5,510 nucleotides of DNA, from contig JABAYQ010000051.1 of the NCBI GenBank assembly GCA_018608925.1, positions 1 to 5,510 of the forward strand. The letters run 5' to 3'. This DNA is from Cryomorphaceae bacterium. GTDB lineage: Bacteria > Bacteroidota > Bacteroidia > Flavobacteriales > UBA7312. Under the pieces are notes generated by a model, which made no database searches, was not told the origin of the DNA, and worked only from the letters and a program-made list of their open reading frames with translations. Of this stretch, positions 1-5,510 are shown piece after piece. Numbering within the stretch: position 1 is the stretch's first letter; each line of letters starts with the position of its first letter. The position numbers and the translations under genes were made by a program.

Positions 1-336
1 TTAGTAAATTTTAGTCTCCCTTACGACAGAGAAATTACTCACGGAGATTTATATGTATTTGGGCACATATCGGACTACGATTTTTTACCAAGCCACAAAA
101 TGATCTTTAACCAAGAAACAAAAAGATACCAAAGCAGTATCTATTTAAAACAAGGATATTATAATTACGAATACATTTTAAAAAAAGACGATGGCGAAAG
201 TATTAATCGTTTTATAGAAGGTACTCACTACGAAACCATTAACGACTATTTTATCTATATTTATTACCGCCCATTAGGAACTGATTACGATCAACTACTG
301 GGTTATCAAAAACTGAGCTCTAAAGGATTGTTTTAA
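1..336 (+). CDS. Type IX secretion system Plug protein (DUF5103), C-terminal part
   Basis: The frame is open from the first base of the window to the TAA at 334-336, giving 111 residues. The true start lies upstream, so an ATG at 100 is internal. The sequence matches my memory of the C-terminal beta-rich domain of DUF5103 proteins: a segment like LYVFGHISDY, then IYLKQGYYNYEY, then IEGTHYETINDYFIYIYYRP and a final YDQLLGY. Full-length members are roughly 400 residues, so about a quarter is visible. In Flavobacterium johnsoniae the family member is the Plug that closes the periplasmic end of the SprA outer-membrane translocon of the type IX secretion system, so a periplasmic site is expected. 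The family call rests on recognised motifs; the Plug role is inferred from the family. The 3' end overlaps the -33 element of the pruA promoter. Confidence 0.8.
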   Translation, partial: LVNFSLPYDREITHGDLYVFGHISDYDFLPSHKMIFNQETKRYQSSIYLKQGYYNYEYILKKDDGESINRFIEGTHYETINDYFIYIYYRPLGTDYDQLLGYQKLSSKGLF

Positions 337-357
337 TCTTATAAAGCTTTAAATTTG
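328..357 (+). promoter_or_regulatory. Bacteroidota-type promoter for pruA (TTG-N19-TAAATTTG)
   Basis: A TTG at 328-330 is separated by 19 bases from TAAATTTG at 350-357, which fits the Bacteroidota consensus of a -33 TTG and a -7 TAnnTTTG box with the preferred spacing. The -33 triplet is the last leucine codon but one of the upstream Plug gene. Transcription would begin around 361-367, leaving a leader of about 20 bases before the pruA ATG at 384. That leader is A-rich with no Shine-Dalgarno sequence, which is normal for this phylum. The assignment is by pattern only; the transcription start is inferred. Confidence 0.65.
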
Positions 358-383
358 CACAACTTTTAACTAAAAAATCGATT

Positions 384-2009
384 ATGTCTAAAGGAATTTA
401 TAACGTACCAGTTGCTAGCAACGAACCGGTAAAATCTTATGAGCCAGGAAGCCCAGAATTAGAGGAGCTAATGAGCACTTATAAAAGTATGAAAAACAGC
501 ACTATAGACGTGCCCTTATATATCGGAAGCGAACAAATTACTTGCGACCAAACAATAAACATGACCTCTCCTCATGATCACCAACACGTATTGGGTAAAG
601 CTAGTGTAGGAAATCAGGATCATGTACGTGCTGCTATAAAATCTGCTTTAGATGCCAAACAAGCTTGGGCAGATATGCCATGGAACCAAAGAGTTGCTAT
701 TTTCTTAAAAGCTGCAGAGTTGTTAACCGGTCCTTTCAGAGCTAGAGTTAATGCTGCAACAATGCTTGCTCAGTCTAAAAATGTATTTCAAGCAGAAATA
801 GATGCAGCTTGCGAATTAATCGACTTTTTTAAATTTAACGCAGAATACGTTACTCAAATATATGGTGAGCAACCAGAATCTTTGCCTGGAATGTGGAACC
901 GATTAGAGCACCGCCCTTTAGAAGGTTTTGTATTTGCGATAACTCCATTTAACTTTACCTCTATTTGTGCTAACCTTTGTGCTGCGCCTGCAATGATGGG
1001 TAATGTGGTAGTTTGGAAACCAGCTCCTGCTCAATTATACTCTGCAAAAGTAATTATGGAATTGTTCCAAGCTGCTGGCTTACCAGACGGAGTAATCAAC
1101 ATGATTAATGTAGATGGTCCTCAAACGGGTGATGTAGTATTTAATCACCCTGACTTTGCTGGTCTTCACTTTACAGGTTCTACCGGAGTTTTCCGTCACC
1201 TTTGGAAAACAATAGGAAACAATATCGAAAAATATAGAAGCTACCCAAGAATAGTTGGAGAAACTGGTGGAAAAGATTTTATCGTAGCACACCACTCTTC
1301 TGTTGCTAGCGAAGTAGCTACCGGAATAACTAGAGGAGCTTTCGAATACCAAGGACAAAAATGTTCGGCTGCATCAAGAGCCTACGTTCCTTCAAATTTA
1401 TGGCCTCAAATTAAGGCTCAAGTTGTGGAAGACGTAAAATCATTTAAAATGGGAAGCCCGGAAGATCCTTCGAATTACATAAACGCTGTAATTAGCGAAC
1501 AATCTTTTGATAAAATCGCAAGCTTTATCGAATACGCTAAAGGACAAGACGACGCCGAAATTATTGTAGGAGGAAAGTATGACAAATCAGTAGGTTACTT
1601 TATCGAGCCAACGGTTATTGTAACTACCAATCCTAAATTCAGAACTATGTGCGAAGAAATATTCGGACCTGTAATGACTATCTATGTATACGAACCAAAA
1701 GATTGGGTTCAAACATTAGAACTAGTTGACCAGACAAGCGAATACGCGCTAACGGGAGCTATATTCTCTGTTGATAGATATGCTATCGAACAAGCGAGTA
1801 AAGCACTAGAAAATGCGGCTGGTAACTTCTACATTAACGACAAACCAACTGGTGCAGTTGTAGGACAACAACCGTTTGGAGGCGCTAGAGGATCTGGAAC
1901 CAACGATAAAGCTGGTTCTATTCTAAACCTACAAAGATGGGTTTCACCAAGAACAATAAAAGAAACTTTTGTTCCTGCTACAGACTACAAATATCCGTTT
2001 TTAGGATAA
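384..2009 (+). CDS. pruA: L-glutamate gamma-semialdehyde dehydrogenase (P5C dehydrogenase)
   Basis: This 541-residue cytosolic enzyme oxidises L-glutamate 5-semialdehyde, in equilibrium with 1-pyrroline-5-carboxylate, to glutamate with NAD+, the second step of proline breakdown. It is a stand-alone protein without a fused proline dehydrogenase, and its length is normal for this ALDH4-like family. Visible aldehyde dehydrogenase landmarks are PFNF with the oxyanion-hole Asn190, WKPA with Lys212, the NAD-binding FTGSTG at 263-268, GETGGKD with catalytic Glu293, GQKCSAA with nucleophile Cys327, and EEIFGPV at 424-430 for the nicotinamide ribose. The C-terminal segment includes INDKPTGAVVGQQPFGGARG and ends in YPFLG, as in other Flavobacteriia. 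The ATG at 384 gives the usual start MSKGIYNVPVASNEPVKSY. The gene has its own promoter upstream and a strong terminator downstream, so it is probably monocistronic. Nothing is missing or broken. Confidence 0.97.
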   Translation: MSKGIYNVPVASNEPVKSYEPGSPELEELMSTYKSMKNSTIDVPLYIGSEQITCDQTINMTSPHDHQHVLGKASVGNQDHVRAAIKSALDAKQAWADMPWNQRVAIFLKAAELLTGPFRARVNAATMLAQSKNVFQAEIDAACELIDFFKFNAEYVTQIYGEQPESLPGMWNRLEHRPLEGFVFAITPFNFTSICANLCAAPAMMGNVVVWKPAPAQLYSAKVIMELFQAAGLPDGVINMINVDGPQTGDVVFNHPDFAGLHFTGSTGVFRHLWKTIGNNIEKYRSYPRIVGETGGKDFIVAHHSSVASEVATGITRGAFEYQGQKCSAASRAYVPSNLWPQIKAQVVEDVKSFKMGSPEDPSNYINAVISEQSFDKIASFIEYAKGQDDAEIIVGGKYDKSVGYFIEPTVIVTTNPKFRTMCEEIFGPVMTIYVYEPKDWVQTLELVDQTSEYALTGAIFSVDRYAIEQASKALENAAGNFYINDKPTGAVVGQQPFGGARGSGTNDKAGSILNLQRWVSPRTIKETFVPATDYKYPFLG

Positions 2010-2016
2010 TTTATCC

Positions 2017-2047
2017 AGCCCTTTCCAATTGGAAAGGGCTTTTTTTT
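2017..2047 (+). terminator. Rho-independent terminator after pruA
   Basis: AGCCCTTTCC at 2017-2026 pairs perfectly with GGAAAGGGCT at 2031-2040 across an AATT loop, and the stem is followed by a run of eight T (2040-2047). The 24 bases form a perfect palindrome. It begins eight bases after the pruA stop and has no A-run on its 5' side, so it should act only on + strand transcription. It separates pruA from the divIC-mutase operon. Confidence 0.93.
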
Positions 2048-2054
2048 AAATTTG
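2047..2054 (+). promoter_or_regulatory. Candidate -7 promoter box for the divIC-mutAB-meaB operon
   Basis: TAAATTTG fits the Bacteroidota -7 consensus TAnnTTTG and is identical to the box ahead of pruA. It starts on the last T of the terminator and ends only four bases before the ATG at 2059. The best upstream TTG (2029-2031) is in the terminator loop with a 15-base spacer, shorter than the usual 17-23, so the -33 part is weak. If it is used, the transcript would start at or within a few bases of the start codon and would be leaderless or nearly so. This is a sequence match only. Confidence 0.45.
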
Positions 2055-2058
2055 TTTT

Positions 2059-2373
2059 ATGGAAAAGTTAAAGCAATTATACCATCAATTACCAAATTAC
2101 ATTAAAAACAGATATGTTATTCTAACTGTTTTGCTAGTGGTATGGGTAGCATTTTTTGATTCCCATAATTGGATTAGACAATACAAACTGAAAGCCGAAA
2201 AAGAAAGCTTGAAAGAGGAAATGTTGTTTTACAAATCGGAAATACAAAAAGACAGTACTGCTCTATTTAATCTTAACAACAATCCCGAAACACAAGAAAA
2301 GTTTGCTAGAGAGAAATATAATATGAAAAAAGATAACGAAGATGTTATCATAATTATAGAATCGGATGAGTGA
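2059..2373 (+). CDS. Septum formation initiator family protein (DivIC/FtsB-like)
   Basis: This 104-residue protein has the compact architecture of the DivIC/FtsB family, bitopic divisome proteins that link FtsL and FtsQ/DivIB homologues and help activate septal wall synthesis. A short basic cytoplasmic tail (about 1-18) leads into one membrane helix (about 19-34, [15 protein letters not shown]), then a charged coiled coil (about 39-72), then the family's C-terminal motif with [18 protein letters not shown] at 83-100. Length and order are normal. The ATG at 2059 is the only reasonable start: an in-frame stop lies at 2047-2049 and the next methionine falls after the membrane helix. Its 3' end overlaps the mutase gene by eight bases, suggesting translational coupling. 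A DivIC-like gene directly ahead of methylmalonyl-CoA mutase is, from memory, the usual arrangement in Flavobacteriia; it looks like conserved order and not shared function. Family membership is secure, but the choice between DivIC and FtsB naming is not. Confidence 0.88.
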   Translation: MEKLKQLYHQLPNYIKNRYVILTVLLVVWVAFFDSHNWIRQYKLKAEKESLKEEMLFYKSEIQKDSTALFNLNNNPETQEKFAREKYNMKKDNEDVIIIIESDE

Positions 2374-5300
2374 TTTTTATTCTGAATTTGAATCGTACAG
2401 CAGTCTTCAATGGAAAGAAAAAATAGAGGCTGATTTAAAAACTAAAAAAATAGAAGATATTTCTTCCAATTTTGAAGGAATCGAGGTATCCCCTTTCTAC
2501 CACAAAGACCAATCGATAAATTCTTCTTTAGTAAGCTATAATCCCGATTGGGAAATCGTGCAATTAATTGACGGCACTGATCCTAAAAAGGCAAATAAAA
2601 AAGCTTTATTGGCTTTGAATAGCGGAGCCACCGCTCTTTGCATAAGCAATGCCAATAAGCTAGATCTTCTTTTTAAAGATATTTTAATTCAATATATCCG
2701 TATTGATTTTAAAGATAGTGATCCTTCTATTGTTAGAGAATTTGAACAATTAGTAGAAAAAAGACAATTAAACAATCAAGAAATTAAAGGAGCTTTTCAC
2801 GGTAAAAGTGAAGGAAACGCCTTAGCTAATTTCTACTACACTTCTTTTCTAAACAAAAAAGAATCGGTTAAAGAACAAATAAGCGACTCTTTAGATTTTG
2901 CCAGCAAACACTCTAAAAGCCAGTTTATTTTTGAGATAGAATCGAACTATTTTTTAGAAATAGCAAAACTAAGGGCTTTTAGAAAAATATACTTTAGCCT
3001 TTACGGAGTTCAGCCCTACATTTTGGCTGTTTCTAGTTCTAAAAACAAAAAACAAGAATTAGGATACAACAATTTATTAAAAACCAGCACCGAATCTTTA
3101 TCGGCTGTTTTCGGAACTTGCGATTCTTTGCTAATTCTTCCGTACAATTATACTTATGAGAGTAATAATGATTTCTCTGACAGACTAGCTAGAAACCAAC
3201 AAATACTTCTTAAAGAAGAAAGTTACCTTAACAAAGTAGCCGACCCTAGTGCAGGTAGTTATTTTATTGAGCACCTAACCGATTCTTTAGTTAAACAATT
3301 TAGTTTAGGAAGCTATCAAATACATCAAGAAGTAAAGCGTGAAAGCTGGAAAACGCCAGAGTCGATTTCTATACAGAATTATTACGACAAAGAAGACAAC
3401 AAAAAAGTAGAGCACCTAGATTTTATTGCTGGCCTCCCTCCTTTCTTAAGAGGTCCTTACTCTAGTATGTATGCAGTAAGGCCTTGGACAATTCGTCAAT
3501 ACGCTGGTTTTTCTACAGCAGAAGAGTCCAATGCTTTTTACAGAAGAAATTTAGCCGCAGGACAAAAAGGACTATCCGTAGCTTTCGATCTTGCTACTCA
3601 TAGAGGATATGATTCTGACCACCAAAGAGTAGTTGGTGATGTAGGAAAAGCAGGAGTTGCCATAGACTCTATAAAAGACATGGATATTTTGTTTAATGAA
3701 ATTCCTTTAGACAAAATGTCGGTTTCCATGACTATGAATGGAGCGGTATTGCCCATTATGGCTTTTTATATTGTAGCTGCAAAAAAACAAGGAGTAGATT
3801 TAAAAGACTTGTCAGGAACAATTCAGAACGATATTCTGAAGGAGTTTATGGTAAGAAATACTTATATCTATCCTCCCAAGTATTCGATGCGAATTATATC
3901 GGACATTTTCAGGTTTACATCTAGTAATATGCCGAAATTTAATAGTATTAGCATTTCGGGATACCACATGCAAGAAGCTGGCGCAAGTGCTGATATAGAA
4001 CTTGCCTATACTCTTGCTGACGGACTAGAATATATTCGTACGGGCTTAAAAGCTGGTATGGATATTGACGAATTCGCTCCTAGACTTTCTTTCTTCTGGG
4101 GAATTGGCATGAACCATTTCATGGAAATTGCAAAGATGAGAGCTGCACGAATGCTATGGGCCAAACTAGTAAAACAGTTTGATCCTAAAAATCCGAAATC
4201 TCTAGCACTTAGAACTCATTGCCAAACTAGTGGATGGAGTTTAACAGAACAAGATCCGTTCAACAACGTAAGTAGAACAAGCGTGGAAGCTATGGCTGCC
4301 GTTATGGGTGGAACACAATCGTTACACACCAACGCTCTAGATGAAGCAATAGCATTGCCGACTGATTTTTCAGCTAAAATTGCTAGAGACACCCAAATAC
4401 ATTTGCAAAAAGAAATAAGCATCTGCCAAAGTGTTGACCCTTGGGGAGGCTCTTATTACGTTGAAAAATTGACTCATGATATTGCCCAAAAAGCATGGAC
4501 TCATATTCAAGAAGTTGAAAAATTAGGTGGAATGGCTAAAGCCATAGAAACTGGTCTACCTAAAATGAAAATTGAAGAAGCAGCAGCTAAAAAACAAGCT
4601 AGAATAGACAGTAAAAAAGATACTATAGTTGCAGTAAATGCTTACAAATTAGAAAAAGAAGATCAGGACATCGAAATTTTAGAAGTGGATAATACTTCGG
4701 TACTTAACGCTCAACTAAAGCGACTAAAAGTGCTTAAAGAAAATAGAGATGAAAGTAAAGTAAAAGAATCTCTTTTAGCGATTACAGAAGCTTGTAAAAA
4801 CGAAACTGGCAATCTTTTAGAATTAGCAATTACTGCTGCAGAAAACGAGGCTACACTTGGAGAAATATCCGATGCTTGCGAAGAAATATTCGGGAGATAT
4901 AAAGCACAAAACCGATCAATATCTGGCGTATACAAAATGGAAATAGAAAACAACCAACTTTTCATAGACACCCAAAAATTAGCAGACAAATTTTCTTTAC
5001 TTGAAGGAAGGAGACCACGTATTATGATTGCTAAAATGGGCCAAGACGGACACGATAGAGGAGCAAAAGTAGTTGCTACTTCTTTTGCCGATTTAGGATT
5101 TGATGTTGATATGGGACCGCTCTTTCAAACTCCAATGGAAGCTGCAAAACAGGCTATCGAAAACGATGTTCATATTTTAGGAATATCGTCTTTAGCAGCC
5201 GGACACAAAACCTTAGTACCCACCGTAATTGAAGAATTAAAAAAATTAGGTAGACCAGATATTTTAGTAATTGCAGGCGGGGTTATACCTCAACAAGATT

Positions 5301-5407
5301 ATGACTTCTTATTCAAATGTGGAGTAAGTGGTATATTCGGACCAGGAACAGTTATTGCTCAAGCTGCTACTAATATTTTAGAGCAATTAATAAAAAACGT
5401 AAAGTGA
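2366..5407 (+). CDS. Methylmalonyl-CoA mutase, fused small (MutA) and large (MutB) subunits
   Basis: This 1013-residue protein interconverts (R)-methylmalonyl-CoA and succinyl-CoA with adenosylcobalamin, in the cytosol. Residues 1 to about 310 resemble the non-catalytic small subunit MutA of Flavobacteriia, with the start [20 protein letters not shown], then [30 protein letters not shown] and [13 protein letters not shown]. From about 325 a nearly full large subunit follows: TIM barrel (about 360-850) and cobalamin-binding domain (about 883-1013). By alignment to the Propionibacterium enzyme, the substrate residues are kept as Tyr379 (Tyr89), Thr485, Gln487, Arg497 (Arg207), Tyr533 and His534 (His244). 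Tyr379 and Arg497 favour methylmalonyl-CoA over isobutyryl-CoA. The cobalt ligand is His896 in DGHDRG at 894-899. The MutA tail of about 100 residues and the MutB N-terminal arm appear to be lost at the junction. No in-frame ATG occurs between codon 1 and codon 368, so the halves should be made as one chain. The gene overlaps divIC upstream and meaB downstream. IcmF is excluded: there is no GTPase domain and the cobalamin domain is C-terminal. Confidence 0.95.
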   Translation: MSDFYSEFESYSSLQWKEKIEADLKTKKIEDISSNFEGIEVSPFYHKDQSINSSLVSYNPDWEIVQLIDGTDPKKANKKALLALNSGATALCISNANKLDLLFKDILIQYIRIDFKDSDPSIVREFEQLVEKRQLNNQEIKGAFHGKSEGNALANFYYTSFLNKKESVKEQISDSLDFASKHSKSQFIFEIESNYFLEIAKLRAFRKIYFSLYGVQPYILAVSSSKNKKQELGYNNLLKTSTESLSAVFGTCDSLLILPYNYTYESNNDFSDRLARNQQILLKEESYLNKVADPSAGSYFIEHLTDSLVKQFSLGSYQIHQEVKRESWKTPESISIQNYYDKEDNKKVEHLDFIAGLPPFLRGPYSSMYAVRPWTIRQYAGFSTAEESNAFYRRNLAAGQKGLSVAFDLATHRGYDSDHQRVVGDVGKAGVAIDSIKDMDILFNEIPLDKMSVSMTMNGAVLPIMAFYIVAAKKQGVDLKDLSGTIQNDILKEFMVRNTYIYPPKYSMRIISDIFRFTSSNMPKFNSISISGYHMQEAGASADIELAYTLADGLEYIRTGLKAGMDIDEFAPRLSFFWGIGMNHFMEIAKMRAARMLWAKLVKQFDPKNPKSLALRTHCQTSGWSLTEQDPFNNVSRTSVEAMAAVMGGTQSLHTNALDEAIALPTDFSAKIARDTQIHLQKEISICQSVDPWGGSYYVEKLTHDIAQKAWTHIQEVEKLGGMAKAIETGLPKMKIEEAAAKKQARIDSKKDTIVAVNAYKLEKEDQDIEILEVDNTSVLNAQLKRLKVLKENRDESKVKESLLAITEACKNETGNLLELAITAAENEATLGEISDACEEIFGRYKAQNRSISGVYKMEIENNQLFIDTQKLADKFSLLEGRRPRIMIAKMGQDGHDRGAKVVATSFADLGFDVDMGPLFQTPMEAAKQAIENDVHILGISSLAAGHKTLVPTVIEELKKLGRPDILVIAGGVIPQQDYDFLFKCGVSGIFGPGTVIAQAATNILEQLIKNVK

Positions 5408-5510
5408 ATATAGAAGCTATAATATCTTCTTTGATTGAGGGTGACAGAACATCTCTGGCAAGAGCAATAACCTTGGTAGAGAGTAATCTGGAAAAGCACC
5501 AGCTTATGGC
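5404..5510 (+). CDS. meaB: MeaB/ArgK-type methylmalonyl-CoA mutase-associated GTPase, N-terminal fragment
   Basis: The frame starts with GTG at 5404, inside GTGA shared with the mutase stop (four-base overlap), and runs open to the window end, giving 35 residues. The segment [20 protein letters not shown] is characteristic of the N-terminal helical region of MeaB/ArgK P-loop GTPases (human MMAA). These G proteins bind methylmalonyl-CoA mutase, gate adenosylcobalamin loading and protect the enzyme from inactivation. The GTP-binding motifs lie beyond the window and cannot be checked. GTG is chosen because no ATG, GTG or TTG lies between it and the upstream in-frame stop at 5371-5373, and because the family motif falls at its usual distance from the start. 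The overlap predicts translational coupling to the mutase, which fits the role as its partner. The family is confident from a short but distinctive motif. Confidence 0.85.
   Translation, partial: MNIEAIISSLIEGDRTSLARAITLVESNLEKHQLM

Noticed and set aside
342..351. Short palindrome TAAAGCTTTA between Plug and pruA, considered as an operator or terminator
   Set aside because: Ten AT-rich bases are expected by chance here, the stem is too weak for a terminator, and it lies in the promoter spacer without any other support.
1080..1358. Open reading frame of 92 codons on the minus strand inside pruA
   Set aside because: It is fully antisense to a strongly conserved enzyme region that includes the catalytic residues, has no recognisable domain and no promoter; it is a shadow of pruA.
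2382..2389. TGAATTTG resembling a -7 box just inside the mutase gene
   Set aside because: It departs from TAnnTTTG at the second base, lies downstream of the mutase start and has no paired upstream element.
4216..4422. Open reading frame of 68 codons on the minus strand inside the mutase gene
   Set aside because: It is antisense to a conserved barrel segment of the mutase and has no recognisable protein features.
4711..4989. Open reading frame of 92 codons on the minus strand inside the mutase gene
   Set aside because: It is antisense to the helical linker before the cobalamin domain; its serine- and leucine-rich composition simply mirrors the lysine- and glutamate-rich coding strand.
2366..5407. 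IcmF-type (isobutyryl-CoA mutase fused to a G protein) identity for the long mutase
   Set aside because: IcmF has an N-terminal cobalamin domain and a central GTPase domain. Here there is no P-loop, the cobalamin motif DGHDRG is near the C-terminus, and Tyr379 and Arg497 match methylmalonyl-CoA mutase.

Overview
The window looks like chromosomal DNA of a marine-type member of the Bacteroidota, most likely class Flavobacteriia. It is AT-rich, it has no Shine-Dalgarno sequences ahead of its genes, and it carries TAnnTTTG promoter elements typical of this phylum. The proteins also match Flavobacteriia as I remember them: a type IX secretion Plug protein, a Flavobacteriia-style PruA, and a DivIC/FtsB gene directly ahead of methylmalonyl-CoA mutase. 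All genes lie on the + strand and are packed tightly. I see no RNA genes, mobile elements, CRISPR arrays or long gene-free stretches.

Layout. (1) 1-336: the last 111 codons of a DUF5103 / type IX secretion system Plug protein, truncated by the window edge. (2) 337-383: a short intergenic gap with a well-formed Bacteroidota promoter (TTG-N19-TAAATTTG). (3) 384-2009: complete pruA, an NAD-dependent L-glutamate gamma-semialdehyde dehydrogenase with all expected catalytic residues. (4) 2017-2047: a strong intrinsic terminator, followed at once by a -7-like box that almost touches the next start codon. (5) 2059-2373: a small single-pass membrane coiled-coil protein of the DivIC/FtsB family. (6) 2366-5407: a 1013-codon methylmalonyl-CoA mutase in which a small-subunit-like half (MutA) and a complete catalytic large subunit (MutB) are joined in one reading frame. 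(7) 5404 to the window end: the first 35 codons of a MeaB-type GTPase, the chaperone of the mutase, starting at a GTG that overlaps the mutase stop.

The last three genes overlap by 8 and 4 bases and so look like one translationally coupled operon: divIC, fused mutAB, meaB. The mutase interconverts (R)-methylmalonyl-CoA and succinyl-CoA using adenosylcobalamin, and MeaB guards the loading and repair of that cofactor. PruA completes proline catabolism to glutamate. It is a separate transcription unit and is not mechanistically tied to its neighbours.

The most notable feature is the MutA-MutB fusion, since in the Flavobacteriia I know these are two adjacent genes. I found no sign of a wholly new system; the rest is ordinary core-genome content.
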